Shown here: one piece after another, positions 6,056 to 12,244 of the stretch | Position numbering within the stretch: position 1 is the first letter of the stretch | How the letters are laid out: each line of letters opens with the position of its first letter | Source of the DNA: Balneolaceae bacterium | Lineage (GTDB): Bacteria > Bacteroidota > Rhodothermia > Balneolales > Balneolaceae | Direction: 5' to 3' | DNA: 12,244 nt | NCBI GenBank assembly: GCA_003555185.1 | Contig: PWFZ01000147.1 | Span: 1 to 12,244 of the forward strand | Notes under the pieces: model-generated | Database searches by the model: none | What the model was told of the DNA's origin: nothing | The model's input: the letters and a program-made list of their open reading frames with translations, nothing else | Position numbers and translations under genes: made by a program

Positions 6056-7426
6056 ATGGAATATTACAAGCTTATTGAAGAACAAAGACGGTTTTTTGAA
6101 GGTGGAAAAACGAGAAGTATTGCTTTCCGTAAAGAGCAGCTTCAAAAGCTACGGGATCTTTTAACAGAAAACGAAAAAGAGCTGGCACAGGCCATCTATC
6201 GGGATCTGAGGAAATCGGAAATGGAGGCAGTGAGCGGGGAGATTTTACCCCTCATTTCGGAAATCGATTTCCACCTGAAAAAGCTGGATGGATGGGCGAA
6301 ACCTAAAAGTGTAAGGCAAAATTTGCTTTCTCTGCCTTCAAAAAACGAAGTGCGAAGAGTTCCGTTTGGAGTGACGCTCATTATTGGCGCGTGGAATTAT
6401 CCCGTAAATCTACTTCTCATGCCGTTGATTGGCGCAATATCAGGGGGGAATTGTTCAGTACTGAAACCTTCAGAGATTGCCCCGACCACGTCTGCCGTAT
6501 TGCGAAAAATTATGAACAGCACGTTCGACCGGCAGTACATAACAGTAGTTGAGGGCGGGGTGGAGGTGAATAAGGAGCTGTTAGATCTGCCATTTGATAA
6601 AATATTCTTTACAGGAAGCAGCCGCGTTGGGAAAATTGTAATGGAGAAGGCAGCAAAAAAACTGATTCCGGTGACATTGGAGCTGGGGGGTAAGAGTCCC
6701 GCAGTGGTTCATAAAGATGCAGATATTAAAACTGCCGCCAGACGAATTGCCTGGGGAAAATATATGAATGCAGGTCAGATTTGTATCGCCCCCGACTTTG
6801 TGTTGGTTCATGATGAGGTGAAGGCAGAGTTTGTAACACAGGTAAAGAAAGCGGTCAAAAAGTTTTACGGCAAAAATCCCCAAACGTCGGATGACTATGG
6901 CAGAATTATTAATCAGCAGCACTTTCAGCGGATAGAGAAACTGCTTATTGGTGTAAACTTACTGCATGGCGGTGATCTTGAAGCTTCAGAAAATTATGTT
7001 GCACCGACGGTAATTGACGGCGTGGATTGGGAGCATCCGGTGATGAAAGAGGAGATTTTTGGGCCGATAATGCCAATTATGACCTATGGAGATCACAAGC
7101 CTCCAAGCCAGCTTTTACGGGCTATTCCCACGCCCCTGGCACTATATATTTTTGCTGAAAATGAAAAGTTTATCGATCAGACAATCGAGAATACTCCTCA
7201 TGGAGGTACATGTGTGAATGACGTGATTATGCAGATTATAAATCCGAACCTGCCGTTTGGAGGGGCAGGTAGCAGTGGGATGGGGCAGTACCATGGAAAG
7301 TACAGCTTCGAGTGCTTTACAAGGCCACACGCCATTATGAGGCGCAGAATCTGGCCGGATCCTTCGTTTCGTTATCCGCCGTTTGGTAAAAAACTATTTT
7401 TATTGAAAAAACTATTTTTACGTTGA
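6056..7426 (+). CDS. Aldehyde dehydrogenase, class-3-like
   Basis: Oxidises an aldehyde to the carboxylic acid with NAD(P)+. Length 456 residues, matching the short ALDH3/fatty-aldehyde branch rather than the roughly 490-residue classes. Conserved elements: oxyanion N114 in GAWNYP, cofactor-binding K137 in LKPSE, FTGSSRVGK (185-193), general base E209 in TLELGGKSP, catalytic C243 in NAGQICIAPD, E333-I-F335 in KEEIFGPI, and LPFGGAGSSGMGQYHGK. The C-terminus is odd: it ends KKLFLLKKLFLR, made by an 18-base in-frame duplication, and is basic and hydrophobic like a membrane-binding tail. Animal fatty-aldehyde ALDH3A2 is membrane-bound through its C-terminus, so association with the inner membrane is plausible here but unproven. 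It overlaps the next gene by one base (TGATG), indicating translational coupling. Confidence 0.93.
   Translation: MEYYKLIEEQRRFFEGGKTRSIAFRKEQLQKLRDLLTENEKELAQAIYRDLRKSEMEAVSGEILPLISEIDFHLKKLDGWAKPKSVRQNLLSLPSKNEVRRVPFGVTLIIGAWNYPVNLLLMPLIGAISGGNCSVLKPSEIAPTTSAVLRKIMNSTFDRQYITVVEGGVEVNKELLDLPFDKIFFTGSSRVGKIVMEKAAKKLIPVTLELGGKSPAVVHKDADIKTAARRIAWGKYMNAGQICIAPDFVLVHDEVKAEFVTQVKKAVKKFYGKNPQTSDDYGRIINQQHFQRIEKLLIGVNLLHGGDLEASENYVAPTVIDGVDWEHPVMKEEIFGPIMPIMTYGDHKPPSQLLRAIPTPLALYIFAENEKFIDQTIENTPHGGTCVNDVIMQIINPNLPFGGAGSSGMGQYHGKYSFECFTRPHAIMRRRIWPDPSFRYPPFGKKLFLLKKLFLR
7388..7420 (+). repeat. 18-base-period direct repeat at the 3' end of the aldehyde dehydrogenase
   Basis: A 15-base unit, AAAAAACTATTTTTA, occurs at 7388-7402 and again exactly at 7406-7420, a period of 18 bases. 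Because 18 is a multiple of three, it duplicates six residues and gives the KKLFLL-KKLFLR tail. The stop codon follows four bases later (TGA at 7424-7426) and the next start codon is embedded in it. Confidence 0.8.
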
Positions 7427-8439
7427 TGAATACCGTAAAACCGGAGATTACATACAGAGCATTGGTTGCCCGTAAAAAGGGGGCGGATGGAACCAGTCTT
7501 TCCGTGGAAAACCTAATCACAAAAGATCTGCCTGATCACGATGTACTTGTCAGGGTTCACTACTCTTCACTCAATTATAAAGATGCGCTTTCTGCTTCCG
7601 GGAATCCGGGGGTGACCAAAAACTATCCGCATACCCCCGGTGTTGATGCAGCCGGCGTTGTAGAGCATAGCCGTGACGATCGTTTTAAAAAAGGCGATGA
7701 GGTGATTGTAACGAGTTATGATTTGGGTCAGAATACACCCGGCGGATTTGGTGAGTACATCGCCTTCCCCGGCGACTGGATTGTCCCGCTGCCAAAAGGA
7801 CTGACTTTAAAAGAGAGTATGATTGCAGGTACTGCGGGATTTACAGCGGCTTACGGTGTGAAGAAAATTGTAGATCAGGGTATTAGCCCCGCTGATGGTA
7901 ATGTATTGGTAACAGGCGCAACGGGTGGTGTGGGTTCGATTGCCGTTGCCCTGCTTTCTGACCTGGGATATAACGTGATAGCCGTAACCGGAAAAAAAGA
8001 TGAACACGCATTTTTGAAAGAGCTGGGTGCCGTGGAGGTGGTCGATCGCGAGAACATAACTAAGGTTAAGGATCATCCGCTTTTAGGTTCGCGCTGGATC
8101 GCTGCAATCGATACTGTTGGGGGGTCTATGCTGGATTCGGTACTGCCTCAAACTGCACATAATGGCGTTGTGGCCTGTTGCGGAAATGTACTGGGAGGTA
8201 AGTTAGAAACCAGTATTTATCCGTTTATACTGCGGGGAGTTGGTTTGATGGGGGTAGATTCGGGTATTTGCCTGATGGAAGATCGTATAGAAATTTGGGA
8301 TAAGCTTGCCGGACTCTGGAAATTAAAGGATTCCAAAAAACTGCACAGAGAAGTGAACCTGGACGAATTGCCGGAAGAGATCGAAAAAATATTGAATGGG
8401 AATCAGGTTGGCAGGGTACTTGTTACACTGCTTGATTAA
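7426..8439 (+). CDS. YhdH/YhfP-family NADPH oxidoreductase (acrylyl-CoA reductase AcuI-like)
   Basis: Medium-chain dehydrogenase/reductase without catalytic zinc, 337 residues, the usual size of YhdH/AcuI proteins. Characterised members reduce acryloyl-CoA to propionyl-CoA with NADPH or act as quinone oxidoreductases. Seen here: an N-terminal GroES-like domain with SSLNYKDALSASG (about 47-59) and HTPGVDAAGVV (69-79), a Rossmann glycine motif VTGATGGVGSIA (162-173), AVTGKKDEHAFLKELGA after the second strand with basic residues that would suit NADPH, and the family block LRGVGLMGVDSG. I start at ATG 7426, inside the preceding stop codon (TGATG). A TTG at 7423 would add one residue and is less likely. 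It is the last gene of the operon; its final 17 bases are shared with the convergent response regulator. Its place after an aldehyde dehydrogenase suggests handling of alpha,beta-unsaturated carbonyl compounds (inference). Confidence 0.88.
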   Translation: MNTVKPEITYRALVARKKGADGTSLSVENLITKDLPDHDVLVRVHYSSLNYKDALSASGNPGVTKNYPHTPGVDAAGVVEHSRDDRFKKGDEVIVTSYDLGQNTPGGFGEYIAFPGDWIVPLPKGLTLKESMIAGTAGFTAAYGVKKIVDQGISPADGNVLVTGATGGVGSIAVALLSDLGYNVIAVTGKKDEHAFLKELGAVEVVDRENITKVKDHPLLGSRWIAAIDTVGGSMLDSVLPQTAHNGVVACCGNVLGGKLETSIYPFILRGVGLMGVDSGICLMEDRIEIWDKLAGLWKLKDSKKLHREVNLDELPEEIEKILNGNQVGRVLVTLLD

Positions 8440-8836
8440 GCTCTAAATCATCTGATAATTTAAATGCTCTGGCGATCGGTGTATTTAAATCGCTTTCAGT
8501 AACCGGCTTAATAAGATAGTCTACGAAATTGGTTTTCTTCGCCCGCTCTACACTTAGCTTATCTGAATTGCCTGAGAGATAGATCACCGGCACAGACGAA
8601 AACTTGCGGATTTGCTTCATGGTTTCAACGCCATCTAAATCTCCCCTGAGAGAGATATCCATTAAAATAAGATCAGGATCTAAATCTTTTACTTTTTGAA
8701 TTGCTTCTGAACCTGAAACAGCTTTACCTGCTACTGAATATCCCAGTTTTAGCACGAGGCGTTCTTCGACGAGAGAAAGAAGCATATCATCTTCAACGAT
8801 AAGTATCCTTCCATTGCAAGTGATGTTATTTTTCAT
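8423..8836 (-). CDS. Single-domain response regulator (CheY-like receiver)
   Basis: A 137-residue receiver domain with no output domain. The acidic pocket is E15-D16-D17 in ILIVEDDMLL, the phosphoacceptor is D60 in LILMDISLRG, the switch serine is S88 in VIYLSGNSD (with Y86 before it), and the conserved lysine is K110 in YLIKPV. All catalytic positions are present, so it should be phosphorylatable. The MDISLRGDLDGVE segment is typical of receivers that partner hybrid or PAS-type histidine kinases in Bacteroidota. No kinase gene is nearby, so it is an orphan here and its output is unknown (protein interaction or phosphorelay). Its stop codon lies inside the 3' end of the enoyl reductase gene, a 17-base convergent overlap. 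A perfect AT-rich palindrome lies 33 bases upstream of its ATG. Confidence 0.92.
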   Translation of the reverse strand: MKNNITCNGRILIVEDDMLLSLVEERLVLKLGYSVAGKAVSGSEAIQKVKDLDPDLILMDISLRGDLDGVETMKQIRKFSSVPVIYLSGNSDKLSVERAKKTNFVDYLIKPVTESDLNTPIARAFKLSDDLELNQAV

Positions 8837-8868
8837 ACACGTAGTATTTATAAGTTATCCCTCGCTAA

Positions 8869-8890
8869 AATATTAAAAAATTTTAATATT
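8869..8890. repeat. Perfect AT-rich palindrome upstream of the response regulator
   Basis: Arms AATATTAAAA (8869-8878) and TTTTAATATT (8881-8890) are separated by two bases. The element sits 33-54 bases upstream of the response-regulator start, where a promoter or operator would be expected. It contains only A and T, so chance is a realistic explanation. Confidence 0.4.
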
Positions 8891-8990
8891 AGAAAATATT
8901 TATATTTTTTTGGCTCGAGATAGGCCTGGTGGGGTTTAATACAATGTCGGTTGGGAGTCGGGCTATTTATTCAGCCTTAAGATGGTGCTG

Positions 8991-9026
8991 AAACAAAAAA
9001 GCCTCAAACCCGTGAGGGCTTGAGGC
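8991..9026 (-). terminator. Intrinsic terminator of tRNA-Phe
   Basis: On the minus strand, an 11-base stem GCCTCAAGCCC / GGGTTTGAGGC (9026-9016 and 9011-9001, one G-U pair) with loop TCAC is followed directly by TTTTTTGTTT (9000-8991). It begins 8 bases past the tRNA discriminator base. This is a textbook Rho-independent terminator; the plus-strand side has only TTTA and should not work well. Confidence 0.93.
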
Positions 9027-9033
9027 TTTAGGG

Positions 9034-9106
<73 letters not shown>

Positions 9107-9118
9107 TTGTAGAGAAGC

Positions 9119-9149
9119 CAAATATAAGGGGATTTAAACCTTATCACAA
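9119..9149 (-). promoter_or_regulatory. Bacteroidota-type promoter of tRNA-Phe
   Basis: The minus strand carries TTG (9149-9147), 20 bases, then TATATTTG (9126-9119), an exact match to the -33 / -7 pattern TTG-N19-21-TAnnTTTG of the Bacteroidota primary sigma factor. Transcription would begin about 6-7 bases before the mature tRNA 5' end at 9106. It lies between the recJ stop and the tRNA. Confidence 0.75.
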
Positions 9150-9179
9150 TCTGAATCCCATCAAATTTCAGAATACTTT

Positions 9180-10904
9180 TCAGGAACTCGCTTTTTCCTG
9201 AATATGGATATCCTTCAGGCGCATTTGAATGGTGCGGCGTCCGTTCCAATGATTCTCTTCTAATACGTAAGCTACATCAATTTTATCCTTGTCACAATTA
9301 CGTAACAGAGGTATAAATTCGTGCATATTAAATCCGATTACGTCAAAAACATCGGAATTATTTTGATGGATCCTCATTTTAAGGTGCCCATTTCCTACAA
9401 TTGATGGAACACCTTCAATGCAAATATCTTTGCTAACAAAGATTGGACGATGGTTTCCCGGTCCGAACGGTTCAAACTGTGTTAACAATTTCCAAAATTT
9501 ATTATCAACTGAATTAAGGTCAAGATAATCATCAACCGTTAACTCGGGTTTGAAATCATTTTCGGAGAGGTCATTAAATGCAATTTTGTCAATTCGTTTT
9601 CGGAACTCATCCAGATTGGATTCGTTCATGGTAAGCCCGGCTGCGAATTCGTGGCCTCCAAACTGTTCTAAAAGATCATCGCACTGTTTCAAAGCTTCGT
9701 AAATATTGAATCCCTTAATAGAGCGGGCTGACCCTTTAATTTTGCCCTCAACCGTACTCAGCATAATGGCCGGTCGGTAATGAGCGTCCACGAGTCTAGA
9801 TGCGACAATCCCTATCACACCAAGGTGCCATTCGGGGTGATGGAGAACCATGGATGAAATTTCATCAATTTTATAATCATTTTCGAGCATGGCCATTGCT
9901 TCTTCCGTTGTCCGGGTATCGGTGCTTCTGCGCCGCACATTTATCGATTCCAGCTCACTTGCGCTGCGTGCTGCACTGGTTTCATCTTCGGCGATCATCA
10001 ACTCAACAGCGGCAGTGGCATCACCCATTCGCCCGGCTGCATTTATTCGCGGCCCTATAGAAAATACAATACTGGATGTGGTAACCGTGCCGGGTTTAAC
10101 CTTGATGAGTTTAAGAAGGGCTTTAATACCCATTCTTGGGTTTGAATTAATCATGGTTAAGCCTTCACGCATCAGGATACGGTTTTCATCCACGATTGGG
10201 ACAATATCTGATGCAATGGAGATGGCAACCAGGTCGAGGTACTGGTAGGCGAGTGATTTAGACAGACCAAGTTTTTGTATGGCTCCCTGAATGAGCTTGA
10301 ATCCTACTCCAGCACCTGAAAGCCCATTAAAAGGATAATTACAATCGGGGCGCTTGGGATCCAGTACGGCAACAGCATTGGGAATTTTATCACCACAATT
10401 GTGATGGTCACAGATAATGAGATCCATGCCCAGCTCTTTAATGTACTCGGCTTCTTTTACTGCGGTAATACCACAATCAACCGAGACTATTAAATTAGCC
10501 CCAATATCAGCGGCATATTTTATTCCATCCGGATTAATACCGTACCCTTCTTTAAACCGGTGGGGTATATAGTAATGAACATCGAGCCCGAAACTTTTAA
10601 GAAACGTATAAACGATACTTGTGGCTGTGGTGCCATCAACATCATAATCGCCATAAACAACGACTCTTTCGCAGTTGCGAATGGCGGAGCAAAGACGACA
10701 AGCGCCTTCTTCCATATCCTTCATTAAAAAGGGATCGTGAAGCTGTTCTATTCCCGGACGAAAAAACTGTTTGGCATCATCATAATTTTCAATACCCCGT
10801 ATCGCAAGCAGTTTAGCAATTTGCTCAGGTATATTGAGGTCTTTTTCCAGTGTATGAACGTAATCTTCCCTGTCAGGTTTTGCGTATACCCATCTTAGTG
10901 ACAT
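9180..10904 (-). CDS. recJ: Single-stranded-DNA-specific exonuclease RecJ
   Basis: 5'-to-3' single-strand exonuclease acting in recombinational repair (RecF pathway), mismatch repair and rescue of stalled forks; cytosolic. Length 574 residues, near the usual 560-580. DHH-family motifs are complete: YGDYDVDGTTA (D86, D88, D90), VSVDCGIT (D143), ICDHHNCG (D166, H167, H168), and ASDIVPI (D233). The second domain shows GPRINAAGRMGDA (284-296), HLGVIGIVASRL (360-371), GSARSIKGFN, and the DHHA1 signature FGGHEFAAGL (415-424). A C-terminal OB-like region follows (FEPFGPGNHRPIF, then NGHLKMRI). The start at ATG 10904 gives the standard N-terminus RWVYAKPD. No recognisable TAnnTTTG promoter is seen in the 252-base divergent gap with the leucine dehydrogenase gene. 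Confidence 0.97.
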   Translation of the reverse strand: MSLRWVYAKPDREDYVHTLEKDLNIPEQIAKLLAIRGIENYDDAKQFFRPGIEQLHDPFLMKDMEEGACRLCSAIRNCERVVVYGDYDVDGTTATSIVYTFLKSFGLDVHYYIPHRFKEGYGINPDGIKYAADIGANLIVSVDCGITAVKEAEYIKELGMDLIICDHHNCGDKIPNAVAVLDPKRPDCNYPFNGLSGAGVGFKLIQGAIQKLGLSKSLAYQYLDLVAISIASDIVPIVDENRILMREGLTMINSNPRMGIKALLKLIKVKPGTVTTSSIVFSIGPRINAAGRMGDATAAVELMIAEDETSAARSASELESINVRRRSTDTRTTEEAMAMLENDYKIDEISSMVLHHPEWHLGVIGIVASRLVDAHYRPAIMLSTVEGKIKGSARSIKGFNIYEALKQCDDLLEQFGGHEFAAGLTMNESNLDEFRKRIDKIAFNDLSENDFKPELTVDDYLDLNSVDNKFWKLLTQFEPFGPGNHRPIFVSKDICIEGVPSIVGNGHLKMRIHQNNSDVFDVIGFNMHEFIPLLRNCDKDKIDVAYVLEENHWNGRRTIQMRLKDIHIQEKASS

Positions 10905-11080
10905 GTTTTATGTTTGGTTTTGTTTTCATTAAACAGGTAACGGAGCTTCACCTCGCAGAACCAAAGCTTTTATAAAGCATTTTATTAAATATGTAACATT
11001 ATAAAAATTGTAGAGCACAAATCGATATTTAGTTTCCTCTTATTTGATTTAAAAAAGTTTTTATAAAACCGTCTCAAGAA

Positions 11081-11112
11081 TTGATTAGTAGTGATACTAT
11101 TTGGTATTTTTG
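11081..11112 (+). promoter_or_regulatory. Bacteroidota-type promoter of the leucine dehydrogenase-like gene
   Basis: TTG (11081-11083), 21 bases, then TATTTTTG (11105-11112) matches TTG-N19-21-TAnnTTTG. Predicted transcription starts near 11119, giving a leader of about 38 bases before ATG 11157. There is no obvious Shine-Dalgarno sequence in the leader, as is common in this group. Confidence 0.65.
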
Positions 11113-11156
11113 GTAGCGCTTCCAATTAAAAATAAAGTCACGAATAATATTTCCTA

Positions 11157-12244
11157 ATGGAAAACTCAGAGATCATAATTGACAATAAAAAGGCAATGAA
11201 TAAAAATTTCCCACTCTTTAATAAGATGGAAGGGTATGAGCACGAACAAGTTGTGATATGCTCCCGTCCGGAAGTGGGGCTAAAAGCAATTATTGCAATC
11301 CATAACACTACACTGGGTCCGGCACTTGGCGGAACCAGAATGTGGCCGTATGCATCGGAGGAGGAAGCCATAAAAGATGTTCTGCGTCTGTCGCGTGGTA
11401 TGACCTATAAAGCGGCCGTTTCCGGTCTGAACCTGGGTGGGGGCAAAGCGGTAATTATCGGGGACCCACAAACCGAAAAAACAGAACCATTATTCAGAGC
11501 GTTTGGGAAATTTGTGGATAGCCTCGGTGGACGATACATCACCGCAGAAGATGTTGGAATGACCGAGCAGAACATGGAGTTGATTTACTCGGAAACAAAA
11601 TTTGTAACCGGAATTCCAAAATCATTGGGCGGAAGCGGTAATCCGTCACCCGTTACGGCTTATGGGGTGTATATGGGTATGAAGGGCGCTGCTAAGCGAG
11701 TGTATGGCGATGACTCGTTAAAGGGTAAACGAATTGGAATTCAGGGTGCCGGCAATGTAGCATCCAATCTCGCGCGATACGCGAGCCGGGAAGGGGCAGA
11801 AATATTTATAACGGATATTTTCAAAGACAAGGCTAATGCTTTAGCGAAAGAGTTATCGGCGACGTACATCAAACCGGATGAAATTTATAGTCTGGATATG
11901 GATATTTTTAGCCCTTGCGCACTCGGTGGTGTCGTTAATGATGATACCATTGGTCATCTAAACTGTGATATAATTGCCGGTGGTGCGAATAATATCCTCG
12001 ATGATGAAATAAAACATGCTGAGAAATTGCTTGATCTGAATATTGTTTACGTACCGGATTACGTGATAAATGCGGGGGGGATTATAAACATCTCAAGCGA
12101 ATTGGAAGGCTATAATGAAGAGAGTGCTATGCGACAAACATCCAGAATTTACGAAACCGTACTCGATATTTTAGAATATGCCGAAAATAAAAACATCACT
12201 ACTGTAGCGGCTTCAAATGAACTCGCTGAAGAGAGAATTAAAAG
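11157..12244 (+). CDS. Leucine dehydrogenase-like Glu/Leu/Phe/Val dehydrogenase, 3' end outside the window
   Basis: NAD+-dependent oxidative deamination of branched-chain amino acids to 2-oxo acids (or the reverse); cytosolic. I translated 362 complete codons from ATG 11157, open to the window edge. Visible elements: TTLGPALGGTRMW (51-63), GMTYKAAVSGLNLGGGKAV with substrate lysine K85 and catalytic lysine K97, ITAEDVGMT with catalytic D132, SGNPSPVTAYGVY (160-172), Rossmann motif GIQGAGNVAS (194-203), and PDYVINAGGIINI (300-312). The 35-residue gap between K97 and D132 equals that of Bacillus leucine dehydrogenase (K80, D115), and the blocks between resemble that enzyme more than glutamate or phenylalanine dehydrogenases. 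Bacillus enzymes are about 364 residues, so only the last few residues are probably missing. M14 or M24 are alternative starts. Exact amino-acid preference is inferred. Confidence 0.93.
   Translation, partial: MENSEIIIDNKKAMNKNFPLFNKMEGYEHEQVVICSRPEVGLKAIIAIHNTTLGPALGGTRMWPYASEEEAIKDVLRLSRGMTYKAAVSGLNLGGGKAVIIGDPQTEKTEPLFRAFGKFVDSLGGRYITAEDVGMTEQNMELIYSETKFVTGIPKSLGGSGNPSPVTAYGVYMGMKGAAKRVYGDDSLKGKRIGIQGAGNVASNLARYASREGAEIFITDIFKDKANALAKELSATYIKPDEIYSLDMDIFSPCALGGVVNDDTIGHLNCDIIAGGANNILDDEIKHAEKLLDLNIVYVPDYVINAGGIINISSELEGYNEESAMRQTSRIYETVLDILEYAENKNITTVAASNELAEERIK

Noticed and set aside
6581..6922. 113-residue antisense open frame inside the aldehyde dehydrogenase
   Set aside because: It is opposite conserved ALDH motifs, and its composition is what a shadow frame would give.
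7423..7426. TTG at 7423 as the start of the enoyl reductase
   Set aside because: ATG at 7426 is one codon downstream and forms a standard TGATG coupling with the upstream stop.

Overview
This window looks like an ordinary chromosomal segment of a Balneolota/Bacteroidota-type bacterium. My reading favours the Balneolota, but this is an inference. It rests on the protein style, the moderate to low GC content, the lack of clear Shine-Dalgarno sequences, and two promoters that fit the Bacteroidota pattern (TTG, about 20 bases, TAnnTTTG). I see no phage, insertion sequence, integrase, CRISPR array or defence module.

Layout. Positions 1-3151 (minus strand) hold hemB, htpX and the 5' two thirds of hemL. 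These are two tetrapyrrole genes with a membrane protease between them. Their intergenic gaps are rich in repeats: a run of TGAGTnn heptamers before hemL, a cluster of palindromes before htpX with a second diverged copy upstream of hemB, and four copies of a 12-mer after hemB. Positions 3334-4995 (minus) encode a secreted lipoprotein M28 metallopeptidase with a PA-like insert. Divergent from it, 5232-8439 (plus) is a compact three-gene redox operon: a short-chain dehydrogenase, a class-3-like aldehyde dehydrogenase with a duplicated basic-hydrophobic tail, and a YhdH/AcuI-type enoyl reductase. A single-domain response regulator (8423-8836, minus) overlaps the end of that operon tail to tail by 17 bases.

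Positions 8991-9149 carry a complete tRNA-Phe(GAA) unit on the minus strand, with a good promoter and a strong intrinsic terminator. recJ (9180-10904, minus) lies just upstream of it. Divergent from recJ is a leucine dehydrogenase-like gene (11157 to the window end, plus) with its own well-matched promoter.

How the genes relate. HemL makes 5-aminolevulinate and HemB condenses it to porphobilinogen, so the left end serves early tetrapyrrole synthesis. The three-gene operon could oxidise a lipophilic alcohol to aldehyde and then acid, with an enoyl reductase for an unsaturated intermediate or by-product. That pathway is my inference from family membership and gene order. The remaining genes are housekeeping or single functions. 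The most unusual signals are the intergenic repeats, the duplicated aldehyde dehydrogenase tail and the overlapping convergent response regulator; none amounts to a clear new system.
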